A DNA stretch of 64,000 bases from Ophiura sarsii (taxonomy: Eukaryota > Echinodermata > Ophiuroidea > Amphilepidida > Ophiuridae): the NCBI GenBank assembly GCA_035610835.1, contig CM069459.1, positions 28,167,570 through 28,231,569 of the forward strand. Reading direction: 5' to 3'. Under the pieces are notes generated by a model that ran no database searches, had not been told where the DNA came from, and saw only the letters and a program-made list of their open reading frames with translations. Shown one piece after another: positions 44,501 through 52,233 of the stretch. Position numbers and translations under genes: made by a program. Position 1 is the stretch's first letter, and each line of letters begins with the position of its first letter.

Positions 44501-44772
44501 ATGGCGCTAAGGAAGTAGAAGATTTTGGTTCTGTTAGCAATGCTGGAGTTGATGATGATAAACCTGCTTCCGTAACTAAGGAAGATGAAAACAAAGCTTC
44601 AAAGGATCCAGATGAGGACAGTGAGGATTTCTCTATGGACATGGACTGGCCTGCAGAGAAAAACGCTGGTGATGCTTTAGAGCCGGATAAAATCGGTGAA
44701 AAAGTGAGTCAATTACTCGACAATAATAATAGTCAGGAGGATTCACAGCCATTTGATCTCATGGAGGAATGA
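20430..44772 (+). CDS. ZCWPW1: ZCWPW1-like CW zinc finger and PWWP domain histone-mark reader
   Basis: CDS join(20430..20528, 20830..20898, 21337..21466, 22981..23114, 23533..23837, 24158..24285, 25333..25587, 28803..28917, 32093..32165, 34518..34616, 36710..36793, 37557..37632, 38653..38832, 42851..44772): 3669 nt, 1222 residues, every junction in phase. The acidic N-terminus leads to a CW domain (~338-385: Cys343, 348, 369, 380; Trp340, 351, 367), then a PWWP domain (~400-470: GSIVWAKMAGYPWWPAM...ITRAWV), then the family block IPERVKKFGFSQNFKGS (~496-512), then a ~640-residue Lys/Glu-rich tail. Vertebrate ZCWPW1 binds H3K4me3 through CW and H3K36me3 through PWWP and aids repair of PRDM9-directed meiotic breaks. 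The role here is inferred. Start ATG has A at -3, G at +4 and an in-frame TAA at 20397. ZCWPW2 is less likely because it lacks the long tail and this block order. Confidence 0.92.
20830..20898 (+). CDS. ZCWPW1: ZCWPW1 exon 2
   Basis: 23 codons, phase 0 both sides, with acceptor GGGTTTTTTCAG and donor GTAGCC (weak at +4). Encodes SHHGAVQSFSRRGASAF. It is open in the needed frame and optional: skipping it leaves the frame unchanged. Confidence 0.65.
21337..21466 (+). CDS. ZCWPW1: ZCWPW1 exon 3
   Basis: 130 nt, phase 0 in, phase 1 out, acceptor TTATTACAG and donor GTATGT. Encodes an acidic stretch ending EMADGEMEEEQMEIG. Its last ~46 nt with the donor and ~95 nt of intron form the first unit of a seven-copy tandem array (21420-22320). 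Only the first donor keeps the frame: reading through it meets TAG within two codons. Confidence 0.85.
21420..22320 (+). repeat. Seven-copy ~143-bp tandem array spanning an exon-intron junction
   Basis: Unit starts at about 21421, 21566, 21711, 21849, 21993, 22131 and 22279. Copies 1-6 keep GGAG-GTATGT, a consensus donor; copy 7 is degenerate. Copies 3 and 5 share a 7-9 bp deletion and copies 3-4 resemble 5-6, so dimers were duplicated. The intronic part (TTGGCGAGCCATCTTACTG) resembles the end of the TATAGTTTGATCAG MITE. Confidence 0.9.
22321..22980. other. ZCWPW1 intron 3, distal part
   Basis: At 22467-22530 there is another fragment like the MITE end (CCAAATTGGCAAGCC). Otherwise nothing recognised. 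Confidence 0.4.
22981..23114 (+). CDS. ZCWPW1: ZCWPW1 exon 4
   Basis: 134 nt, phase 1 in, phase 0 out at donor GTATGT. Encodes acidic, serine-rich sequence (SSSSNEDETVAEDDSGDD), likely disordered with CK2-type sites. Confidence 0.85.
23533..23837 (+). CDS. ZCWPW1: ZCWPW1 exon 5: Glu-rich repeats
   Basis: 305 nt, phase 0 in, phase 2 out at donor GTAAGA. After CSGDEHMEDPAENPDGDG it is a coding minisatellite of GNDQ-(D/E)n units, strongly acidic. Length polymorphism is likely. The acceptor is CACTATTATACACAG. Confidence 0.85.
24158..24285 (+). CDS. ZCWPW1: ZCWPW1 exon 6: basic segment
   Basis: 128 nt, phase 2 in, phase 1 out at GTAAGC. Encodes FRDLQTPTFEDENTDD then a basic stretch (RRKSKPVKQRRRSRNAAGR) that resembles a nuclear localisation signal. 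A later GTAATT donor after 24319 would add 12 codons with the same phase. Confidence 0.82.
24286..25332. other. ZCWPW1 intron between exons 6 and CW
   Basis: Apart from the candidate cassette exon at 24856, only AT-rich sequence with scattered GATTCTCA motifs of the old GAGAATCC repeat. Confidence 0.4.
24856..24908 (+). CDS. ZCWPW1: Candidate cassette exon of ZCWPW1 with a C13 run
   Basis: Good acceptor (TTTTATTTAG) and donor (GTATGT) enclose 53 nt with 13 consecutive C. Entered in phase 1 from exon 6 it stays open but leaves in phase 0, which breaks the next exon. With 14 (or 11) C it would be phase-neutral and read PKEPPPPP.... Skipping it keeps the frame. It may be a real exon with a homopolymer length error, a poison exon, or not an exon. 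Left out of the main model. Confidence 0.4.
25333..25587 (+). CDS. ZCWPW1: ZCWPW1 CW-domain exon
   Basis: 255 nt, phase 1 in and out, donor GTAAGA. It begins with a 45-bp tandem duplication (ETKKLLGKTKSTTS twice), then a basic linker, then most of the CW zinc finger: VWVQCMSRSCMKWRY and DPSKVPDIWMCKMNT. It carries three of the four zinc cysteines and all three conserved tryptophans. The fourth cysteine is in the next exon. Confidence 0.93.
25675..26394. mobile_element. TTAA-bounded fold-back element beside the CW exon
   Basis: TTAAGGGGG...CCCCCTTAA ends, arms of about 345 bp, high identity. It starts 88 bp after the CW exon donor. Imperfect pairing continues outward: 25590-25670 is complementary to about 26510-26575. 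Confidence 0.8.
26953..27021 (+). pseudogene. Relic duplicate of the CW-domain exon
   Basis: Reads LYVQCMSKFMKWRYESFC, against VWVQCMSRSCMKWRYLTY in the true exon; the DNA matches over ~45 bp with a 3-bp deletion. The first Trp is changed and the second zinc Cys is lost. TAA follows shortly and no donor is seen. Confidence 0.65.
27540..28140. other. Degenerate AT-rich repeat in ZCWPW1 intron
   Basis: Resembles the 25675 fold-back and 34141-34390 in style (AAAATGTATACTTTT, CACTTCCCTTAAAGG), likely an older relative. Confidence 0.4.
28243..28460 (+). repeat. Dispersed repeat, inverted partner of 63774-64000
   Basis: Shares, in reverse complement, GACGGCCTAAATCGGTATAA, GGTGGTAACCACCGATATAG and CATCTTGTGCATCTAAAATA with the window end. 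Confidence 0.85.
28803..28917 (+). CDS. ZCWPW1: ZCWPW1 exon: end of CW, start of PWWP
   Basis: 115 nt, phase 1 in, phase 2 out. Encodes DERYNKCDKTEQDY (fourth CW cysteine) and YTEGSIVWAKMAGYPW. The donor GTACGT splits the codon for the first Trp of the PWWP motif; the next exon supplies G TGG CCA GCC. Confidence 0.92.
29132..29467. mobile_element. GGCC-A(n) TIR element, copy 3
   Basis: Termini TTAGGCAACA-A(n)-GGTTGTGTTGCCCTCA and TGAGGGCAACACAAC...TTGGCCTTA, with GACCGACC next to both. Confidence 0.72.
29547..30283. mobile_element. mariner-like non-autonomous element
   Basis: About 28-bp inverted termini TACGAGGGTCATTCAATAAG, 737 bp, TA at both ends. No transposase ORF remains. Confidence 0.75.
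30743..30935. repeat. Element bounded by two 23-bp perfect palindromes
   Basis: At 30743-30765 and 30913-30935, each ATTTGTACAA + 3 nt + TTGTACAAAT. Confidence 0.6.
30951..31366. mobile_element. TIR element (AATAGACCATTTCAAAT)
   Basis: Inverted termini of 17 bp around a ~416-bp interior. The GC-richer interior has no ORF with known motifs. Confidence 0.65.
32093..32165 (+). CDS. ZCWPW1: ZCWPW1 exon: PWWP core
   Basis: 73 nt, acceptor TTTCCTAG, donor GTAAGC. Encodes WPAMVEEDPDVGTFLELDEN and NKMP. The downstream intron has the large AGGTCA-array element starting about 30 bp after the donor. Confidence 0.92.
32197..33870 (+). mobile_element. AGGTCA-array element, copy B, in ZCWPW1 intron
   Basis: Same ends as 16259-17460, with about twelve units. 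The duplicated 5' section at 32337-32590 repeats AATGCTGTATCTGTTGAAAG. Units carry perfect AGGTCA-A-AGGTCA; many have TGACGTCA about 30 bp on. Confidence 0.87.
34518..34616 (+). CDS. ZCWPW1: ZCWPW1 exon: PWWP C-terminal part
   Basis: 33 codons, phase 0 both sides. Encodes VLYHMVFLDQTITRAWV, the strand with the third cage position and the RAW motif shared with vertebrate ZCWPW1, followed by a charged helix (KKYEEDK). Confidence 0.9.
34965..35180 (+). mobile_element. TATAGTTTGATCAGTTCC MITE, copy 2
   Basis: Left end intact (TATAGTTTAATCAGTTCCAA), right end decayed near GCTGTTGGAAGGAGGCTCCA. Confidence 0.6.
35219..35724. mobile_element. TTAA-bounded piggyBac-like element (CCCTTTGAACCCG)
   Basis: TTAACCCTTTGAACCCG at the left and CGGGTTCAAAGGGTTAA at the right. 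Inner palindromic CGATAGGTCGATCGACCTAT. 506 bp, no transposase. Confidence 0.8.
35725..36709. other. ZCWPW1 intron, no clear content
   Basis: AT-rich. No splice-consistent exon or recognisable repeat beyond short low-complexity stretches. Confidence 0.3.
36710..36793 (+). CDS. ZCWPW1: ZCWPW1 exon: post-PWWP helix
   Basis: 28 codons, phase 0 both sides, acceptor AAATTTTCAG, donor GTAAGT. Encodes KIDKAKARAHEALNMSIP, equivalent to the ALMMAQEAEQISI region of vertebrate ZCWPW1. Confidence 0.88.
37557..37632 (+). CDS. ZCWPW1: ZCWPW1 exon: RVxxFGF block
   Basis: 76 nt, phase 0 in, phase 1 out. Encodes ERVKKFGFSQNFKGSIPED, a conserved block that supports ZCWPW1 identity outside the named domains. 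Confidence 0.9.
37749..37974 (+). mobile_element. TATAGTTTGATCAGTTCC MITE, copy 3
   Basis: Ends TTCAATCAGTTCCAAATTGG and CCAATTTGGAACTGATCAAA, about 226 bp. Confidence 0.78.
38653..38832 (+). CDS. ZCWPW1: ZCWPW1 exon: Ser/Gln-rich linker
   Basis: 180 nt, phase 1 in and out, donor GTAAGT. Contains a leucine-rich amphipathic stretch (VEDLLDKTAALLDETRDVL) in a Ser/Gln/Thr-rich context. Confidence 0.85.
38847..39074 (+). mobile_element. TATAGTTTGATCAGTTCC MITE, copy 4
   Basis: Starts 15 bp after the donor of the preceding coding exon. Inverted ends as in copy 3, alternating purine/pyrimidine interior (CATGCATATGATGCAT). Confidence 0.78.
39165..39255. repeat. Degenerate TTAGG(G)-like stretch
   Basis: GTTAGGATTA, GTTAGGTTTAGGGTTAGGG and variants. 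Too irregular to be a telomeric tract. Confidence 0.5.
39451..41372. repeat. 994-bp tandem duplication containing a GGGAGCAC TIR element
   Basis: Segment 39563-40556 is repeated from 40557. Each half includes a ~470-bp element ended by TATAAGGGAGCAC / GTGCTCCCTTA (39909-40384 and 40900-41372); a third, broken element start lies at 39451. Few differences between halves. A G(14) run marks the junction near 40542. Confidence 0.82.
41373..42850. other. ZCWPW1 last intron, remainder
   Basis: Contains a C(21) run near 41607. No exon with proper phase seen. The short CATCTTTATTGG-type sequence around it is unassigned. Confidence 0.35.
42851..44772 (+). CDS. ZCWPW1: ZCWPW1 last exon: long Lys/Glu-rich tail
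   Basis: 1922 nt, phase 1 in (acceptor ATATCTTTTAG), TGA at 44770-44772. Residues ~590-830 are almost only K, E, A, R, L and should form a charged helix or coiled coil. Then come Pro/Lys-rich and Ser-rich disordered sequence, three tandem KKDEDxA repeats, and an acidic end (EDFSMDMDWP, QPFDLMEE). More than half of the protein lies here. No folded domain is recognised. Confidence 0.9.
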
Positions 44773-45560
44773 GTTATAGTCCAGTTCACAACCAGATTTT
44801 ATCTTAGGGAGGAATTCACCAACATTAGATTGCTATGGTTAGGCGGTGAAACAACTCACCCTGTTCTACATGCTTGACCGAGTCATTTTTACAAACAAAC
44901 AAAAATACTTTTTTTACAGAATCTTTTGAAGAGTTTTCAATTTTTAAAAAGATTTTTGTTGACAATTTCACAAATTATCGCAAATCATCAACATTTTAAA
45001 AATGCCTGACCGACCGACCTTATCTGAGATGACTGTTTGCCCATTGAACAGGGTTGGGTTTTTTCGTTGCCTTGTGGTAGAATGATGCATAGATTGATGA
45101 ATATGTCAATTATTCTGAAACCAAGAGATTTTCTCTTTTTAGCTACTTAAAGTTCCTCTTTTTCAAATATTTCTTGTGCCAAAATTTCAGCTTTTTCTTT
45201 ATTTCAGCCCATATTTGGCATTTTTACCCTAGTTTTCATCTGTTTTCCTCTTTTTATTTGTGACCGCTTACACCCCTGCTAAATAGCACTGGCTTGATAT
45301 ATTGTAGATACAAATCTAAAAGTAGATATTTAACTCTTAAAACTAGATATTTTTGCCAACATTTGCATTTATGTAGCCCAAAATGTAGACAATTTTGGGC
45401 AAAACAGTCTACTGTTGTTTAATAATTTTCAGATTTTTTCACCTGATATGAATATCATGCCTGATAGCATCTCTTTGAGAAATTGTTGTCATTTCTACTT
45501 ATTATGCCACATGACTTTTTTCTAGGTTGATTTCACGATACGCTAGTCATCTACCTCTGT
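44773..45560. other. ZCWPW1 3'UTR / downstream flank
   Basis: 44880-45075 holds a degenerate GGCC-A(n) fragment with GACCGACCGACC. No AATAAA close to the stop was found. Confidence 0.35.
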
Positions 45561-45736
45561 GCAGTGATGTGAGAGTATATTCTAATGATTGTAGCTTATT
45601 ATCATGTGTGTTATTCTAATGGGGTATATGCACCTACCGTAGCTACGCAATCAAAGACCAATTCTGGCACCTGTGTAAATGTTGCCCCATCAACAAAATA
45701 CACTCTGATTTCACTGTCTGAGGTTGATGAAAGGAG

Positions 45737-46207
45737 TAAACTGCTCACAAAAAGTATCGAAACCCTTAGAAATGATCCAATATATAACGGCTCGAAAAGG
45801 TATGCATTAATCGAAGCAAATAACCAAGTGCATAATTTTGTTCTGCGTATTTTGACACCTCGATCGATGAGATACGATGTTGCGGAGCGGAGTTATTGTC
45901 ATTTCAATGGTCGTGGGTCCAGTTTCAAAAGTGACAATCATCCTATAGACAGAGGTTTGCATTACTGTTTAAAATGATCAGATTCGTGATTTTCAATAGG
46001 GATGAGTGTCACCTTTGAAACTGGACCCACGATCATTGAAATGACAATAACTCCACTCCGCAACATCGTATCTCAACGATCGAGATGTCAAAATATGCAG
46101 AACAAAATTATGCACTTGGTTATTTGCTTCGATTTATGCATACCTTTTCGAGCCGTTATATATTGGATCATTTCTAAGTGTTTCGATACTTTTTGTGAGC
46201 AGTTTAT
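45737..46207. repeat. Near-perfect long fold-back
   Basis: Arms 45737-45943 and 45999-46207 (about 207 bp, few mismatches), loop ~55 bp. Key blocks: GGTATGCATTAATCGAAGCA and its complement; GATACGATGTTGCGGAG and its complement. The plus-strand ORF here is incidental. Confidence 0.9.
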
Positions 46208-46214
46208 ATTTTTG

Positions 46215-46560
46215 CATTGTTATTAATATGAATATCGTCACCCTGCTACGATAACTGCCTACCTCATTTTTCTAGTTTTGAGTAAACACACACAAAACAT
46301 TTTCAAGCACAAGTGTTACTGATCAGGGCGGTTACATAACAGATAAATTGACTACTTTTGCATAGTTATTAATATGAATATCTTCACCCTGCTACGATAA
46401 CTGCCTACCTAATTTTTCTAGTTTTGAGTAAACACACACAAAACATTTTCAAGCACAAACATGTTTACAAACAATTTTTTGTAGAAAACATACGATTTAG
46501 AGATAATTGAACCTATAACAGTGTTACTGGTCAGGGCGGTTACATAACAGATAAAAAACT
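46215..46560. repeat. Imperfect tandem duplication
   Basis: GTTATTAATATGAATATC, CACCCTGCTACGATAACTGC and CAGGGCGGTTACATAACAGA each occur twice, 145-205 bp apart. Confidence 0.75.
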
Positions 46561-47212
46561 AAGACAAAATGTCTTTTTATTGACTGGTGAGCTAAATTTG
46601 GCTAAAAGTGAGTTAAGCCGTTATCATGGAGGGTGGCGATATTATACTGGCATAGTTATTATGAATATTGTTTTGAAAGGTAAATAATTGATATAGTAGG
46701 CTTGCACGACAAGGTCGCCACTATTCGGGGTCGTGACTGCACCTCGCAATAGTTGACTAGTAAAGTATATTTTCGGAAGTCCTGTGCAGTGTGCACACTG
46801 AATGAGAAAATAAGTTAAATTCACCTTTCCTGCTTCACAGTAAACAAATGTAATGGATACAAAACATGGATTAATTAATTACTGTGTTACCAAGCAAAGA
46901 CGTTAGTGAAATGCCTTGTGTAATTTATCTGTTCTTTAGTTAGTGTCATACTTCCATTATTTGTACATTTTCAAGAATAAATTGAGCATCAAAATTGTGG
47001 CACAATTTAACATCCAATGGTCGTTTGATTTGTTGGTGACTGGTCGACCAGGAAAAAACCTCTTGTCATGCAAGCCTAATAATAGGTGAATGTTATGGTA
47101 CCTGTATTTATCCTTTAACACACTGCCAGTAAGCTGTATTTTTCTCGAGTTTATCCACAACTGTGCTGTTATCATCACCTGTTGGTTTGTTTTCTGATAT
47201 CAACATATTTAA

Positions 47213-47422
47213 CCCCCTGAGCACTACCGACCTATCTTGCAGTGGTTCTGATTGGTGTATTGCAAGATATACTCATTTGAATAGCCAATTAAAATGCAGC
47301 TTGTAAAATATTTCACTCTAATCTTTATCAGGGATACAATTATTCTAACACTGTCTCTGATTGGTGCAATAAATGATATATCTATCTTTCTGACCAATCG
47401 GCCGGTAGTTCTCAGGAGGTTA
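47213..47422 (+). mobile_element. TTAA-flanked piggyBac-like MITE, copy 3
   Basis: TTAACCCCCTGAGCACTACC to CGGTAGTTCTCAGGAGGTTAA, inverted ends about 20 bp, nearly identical to 4610-4820. Confidence 0.78.
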
Positions 47423-47737
47423 AAACATCTTCTATGTGCAGTCCGCTGACCGCACTGGTATGTGACATCTGATTGCAAAGTGGGTAAGTTATACCACAGA
47501 TTGTCTGTGGCTATACACACTATACCACTGCACATGCACAAGTTGTATATAGTCCACAAAGATATATAATGTAAATAACAAAATATTACTGTTTTATATG
47601 TGTACATAAACCACAGCTAAAGGGTGCACTGCAGTTGAGACCTTAATAACAACAAAGGGAGCTTCTTCTTAAATGCTTTAAAATGACACCTTTGTAGTTC
47701 AGATTGGATACTGCTTTCTGAGAAAAAATTACTGTAT

Positions 47738-47821
47738 AATTCGTCGCTGTTCTGACATAACGATACATCACTTTACTTAATTCTGTTGAGATGTGTCGTT
47801 ATGTCAGAACAGCGATGAATT
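47738..47821. repeat. 84-bp hairpin
   Basis: 32-bp arms with two mismatches (CGCTGTTCTGACATAACGAT and complement), 20-bp loop. Confidence 0.85.
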
Positions 47822-48680
47822 GTCCTCTTTGGTTTCCATGCCTAATTCCATGCATTTTTACGGTTGACCTTTAATGTCAGAATTGCACGTAATTAATTTT
47901 AAATTGGTCTGAAACGTCTGACCAAATTAAGCTAATTTCAGGCAATTTTGACATTAAAATACAACATTTTGTATGCTGGTGCCACCACTAATAGCAACAA
48001 TATACATTATATGGAAAGGTTGCCCATTAATTTGATTCTTGTATACCCACACGATCACAAACAAGTCTCAGAACTAGGGTTCGCCTTGCCAGCAGCCACC
48101 TAGGTGAAGCCATATTATTGTGATGATTTCCTGATGACATCCATCATAATAATGGCTTAGCGCGGTGATCTTAATGAAATAGCGCTTTATTTATAAGTGC
48201 TATAATTTATTTATGAATACATGAATATGATCTGATGTAGATGGACAGATCAAATTAAATAAATGTTTGATCATTGTAAATTTCATCCCAAGAAAACAAT
48301 AAATGATTAGAATTATAACTGTTTTGAGGTAAAGTAAAATTGTATAAAAACTGATATGTTAATTTAAAAAGTGCATTGTTGATAAATTATTGTTTTTGCA
48401 TCCCTGTAACAGATACACGCAATTAAAGTATTTAAAATTGTGAAATTCTTGATATATCAATATAGTGTAATACTAATATGTATATATTTGAACTGTTTAA
48501 TATACTGTATAATTCCATTGTTAAAGATTGCTTAAAATAAGAAAACAATTTTAGCATAAAAATGCAAAAACAATTTCCACTCTTCGCGCACATTTTATTA
48601 GTAAATTAGACCAAAAAGTTGACAATTTTAGCATAAAACAGCTAAATTTTGCGAGCAAGCGTGCATTTCATACCAATTAG
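47822..48680. other. AT-rich intergenic sequence
   Basis: No gene, repeat end or RNA gene recognised. Confidence 0.3.
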
Positions 48681-49079
48681 TGTTCATAAATACTTTGGTG
48701 GGGGAGGTTGAATATGTTTGAGCCGTGGACATATTTTCTTTCTTGACCCCCCCCCCCCCAACTGTGTTAATTTTTTTCTTGATCCCCCTTTTACATTTTT
48801 TTTTTATCCCCCCTGTATGTCCAATTAATCGAGCAATAGTAGATTTGACTGCTCATGAAGCGTGAAAATATAAATGTTTGTTGTGCTCGAAGCGCGGAAG
48901 AAAAAATTGCCTTTTTCGTGTGCGTGAGTCGGCCAAAAAATGTTGGACTTTTTTTTATTATCTCCTATTAAGTACCAATTTTTTTCTTCTGATCCCCCCT
49001 TTTACAAGACTTTTTCTTCTGATTCCCCCCCCCCCCCCCCTCCATTTTGTCCAACCCTCCACCAAGGTATTTATGAACA
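48681..49079. mobile_element. TIR element (TGTTCATAAATAC) with poly-C runs
   Basis: Ends TGTTCATAAATACTTTGGTG and CACCAAGGTATTTATGAACA. The interior alternates CTTGATCCCCC and TTTTTCTTCTGATCCCCC. Confidence 0.78.
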
Positions 49080-50707
49080 CTCCCTTAGTATTAGACCAAA
49101 TTTGACAATTTAAGCACACATCATATTTTTCATGCCCCCTAAAAAAATGTTGCCAAAAAAGAAATTATGAGGATGGCGCCACCTCTGGAGATAAGAGATA
49201 GACCTGTTGCTTCTTTAATGCCGTCAGTCCAACAAGAGTTTTGGTCTGCCATGGTGACACATTCCTTTGGTAGCTCCTTGAGTTATCTCCTTTTCTAGGT
49301 TGTCACCTTCTCATCTAGCAGTGGAAACTCGTTAAAACACAAAATTCCTGATACCACAAATTGGTTTTCAAGACCCATGGATTAAGAAATTGCATAAAGA
49401 TAACCTTATACACAAATTAAAACCATAGGCCCCCAGCGAATTTGTATTAACAAGATTACACTGCACATGTATTTCATACAAGATTAATTAAGCAGACTTC
49501 AGCCAAGTTGATGAGAATATGTTTAAGAATTCTTCCATACGTTGAGTGTAATGAAATAGGACCCAGGTCTAAAGTTAAACATGAAGATCGATGCATGAAT
49601 TCTTAAATACTCTGGTCAATGAGTAAAAAACTCTAGATGTGTGTAAGTTGTTCATTGACAACCTGTACAAATTAATTGATAAGATATTCCCTAAGAATTT
49701 GTTGTAGTTGTACTTGTCATATAATATATTGCTGTACAATGTGATTCAATTTTTTTTCTATCTTTTTTGGTTGCAAAATTGCCACAAATATTTCAGGCCT
49801 ACAGATGGAAAACCAATGATAGGACATTTGGCTTTCACTTAAAGAAATTAAAAAAATTCAAACATCCGTCATGTTATATCAATTTTAGTAGAGCCTGCTA
49901 TTTTCTGAAAAAGGGGCATGAATGTTAAATACAAAATATTAAAATGACTTAAAATAAATAGAGATGTAGAAAAGGCTGAATTCAAGAATAGAGAAGTGAA
50001 AAGAATCTACTCAGCCGATTTAAGAAAGTGTCCTTTGTTAAAATACGTTGATTGGCATGTTAATGCGACCATCCTGTGGATTTGCGTCAAAATACAGGGC
50101 TTAACTAAAATTAGTGTAACATGATAAAGCAATGGTTGACTTTTGCAATTCTTTTCTGTCTTCTTTTTTAACGAACGCCAAATTAATGCTCTTTAGCAAT
50201 ACCATTAGTTTTGAATATGCATGTCTGAAATCTCTCGTAAGACGCCTTTGCGAAAAAAGTGCCTTTGCGAAAAAAAGTGGCTGTTTTTTAACTCGCTCTG
50301 TATCTCATCAGATATTGTACTGCCTAATACTCTGAGGAAAGATAAATAATTAATGAATTGTTGCGTCTGTTATTTAATAATCTGTTAATAAATAATGAAA
50401 ATGAATTATAGAAAATAAGTTTCAGTTGCCAAGATATTTTGTTTCGTTATTTCATTTTCGTGTATTCATAAAGTAAATCAAGGCTTCTAAATCACACAGC
50501 CTCAAATTGAACAAAACGTCTGAATTTGGCAAACATCAATTGAGAGTTATATATTTTATTTATTTCATTATGTAAAACAACTAAATCGAAGTCTCAAATT
50601 CAGACACGCCTTTGAACTTATAATGCAGGCATCAATGTGAATCTTGAACCCAGCCTCCTCAAGGATGGTCAAAGTTAGATGTTGTGGGCTTGTGGTGTAT
50701 TTTGAAC
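49080..50707. other. AT-rich intergenic sequence
   Basis: Nothing supportable seen on either strand. Confidence 0.3.
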
Positions 50708-50765
50708 TACGAGGGTCATTCAATAATTCTACTTCCTCGCTCATAACGTTGCTAATATGAATGTA

Positions 50766-51567
50766 TACAGGGTGACCCAATAAAAAGTTTACCAAAAATG
50801 AAAGTGATATTTTCCCACTTTCTGTAACCTGAGATCTGTGGTATTTATTTTATTATGAAGAATGGGTAATGGAGCATCTACCCTGAAAAAGTTATTTATT
50901 TTGGTTGGGTGGTTTTCAAGATATGGTCCATTGAACATTACTTCAGCAAAACAGACTTGTCCACGGAGCATCATTTTTCTTAGGCATGGTTAAACACAAC
51001 TGCAACATCAAAAGTACTTTATCTTAACCCGCTTCTGGACGCCATACTGCTCCACCCAGCGGTACTCCTCATCCTTCTTCCAACGCACCTTACGTGACTG
51101 GAATGCCCTTGACAAGGATCCTGCTCAGTACCCATCCCTTAATCCCTTCAAATCAGCATTGAGGGGAGCATCCAGATAACCCTGCCAGCACCAACCGGAT
51201 ATTACTTGCACCTGTAAAATATGCACGAAACACGATGGCTGTGTCCTTGTTTGAGTAACACGCGCGCATCCACACTCAGTTCGACTATCTTCAGTTACTG
51301 AAGTTTGAACTTTACGAGAAGAAGAAGAAATCATTGTAAAAGGATTTGTTTTGATGTCTCACGTGTTCAATCATGCCTTTGCTCCCAAGGACAAGTCTGT
51401 TTTGTTAAAGCAATGTTCAATAGACCGTATCTTGAAAACCACTCAACCAAAATAAATAACTTTTTCAGGGTAGATGCTCCATTACCCATAAACACAGATA
51501 TCAAATTACAGGAAGTGGAAAAATAGCACTTTCATTTTGGGTAAACTTTTTTATTGGGCACCCTGTA
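50766..51567. mobile_element. Long-TIR DNA element (TACAGGGTGACCCAATAAAA)
   Basis: Arms of about 200 bp with scattered mismatches (AAATAACTTTTTCAGGGTAG and complement), TA at both ends. The centre holds a LINE 3' fragment. Confidence 0.75.
51010..51330 (+). mobile_element. LINE 3' fragment (CR1/L2-like)
   Basis: 51027-51179 reads TRFWTPYCSTQRYSSSFFQR then TLRDWNALDKDP..., ending FKSALRGASR-stop: the usual C-terminus of CR1/L2-type ORF2. The tail ends in (GAA)4. 5'-truncated. Confidence 0.72.
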
Positions 51568-52233
51568 GTTCTGAATCATAGCTACACATTCATGGTAAAT
51601 TATAGCTGTTTCACTTTTATTATGATGCGGTCAAAGCAAGAGAGATTTTGGATAACGGAAACGGAAAATTACCTTAAAAATAAATGCATGTTTTTCAGGG
51701 TTTTACTTATTGTATGGTTATATATAAGAGCCCGATTTAAATACTGAAAATATAAAATAATGAATGATATCTGAATATATTACAGTATTATCATATACAA
51801 ATGAGATAGTAAGCAATATTAACTGGTGTAGGCTTGCAAATAGTGTAGTTGCTACAAGTCAAGCCACAGTGATGTCTCAAACTAGTATGTTAAATCTTTA
51901 ACATGGTAACATGCTAGTCACTTAATGAGGTTTCCCTATGTGCAACCTTCTGAATAGTCAAGTAGTTAATGGTAGAAAATTATCTCTTCACGAGGTACGT
52001 TCTGTCTCCTAAAATTAGCCAACTGAACAGCTATTTAGGCGATATTTTGCTATTTTTCATCCGTTTACGTCACTAAATGGAAATTTAGTTTTTGCTGCAT
52101 CACTAGAAAATACAAACATTACTTAGATCAATTTACAATGAAAATTTGTAGCTGAGGTTCCCAGCTACAATTGATAATTCATAAGACAGGCTTATATAAC
52201 ACAGTTATGAGGAAGGAGGTAGAACTTATTGAA

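Larger units (their letters stand above)
50708..52233. mobile_element. mariner-like element with nested insertions
   Basis: Left TACGAGGGTCATTCAATAAT, right end GAGGTAGAACTTATTGA, related to 29547-30283. It is interrupted by the element at 50766-51567. Confidence 0.65.

Noticed and set aside
45585..45977. 130-codon plus-strand ORF
   Set aside because: It lies on the left arm of the fold-back and has no known motif; the opposite arm gives unrelated peptides.
50789..51526. Similar small ORFs on both strands (LENHPTKINNFFRVDAPLP)
   Set aside because: They are the two arms of one terminal inverted repeat, not two genes.
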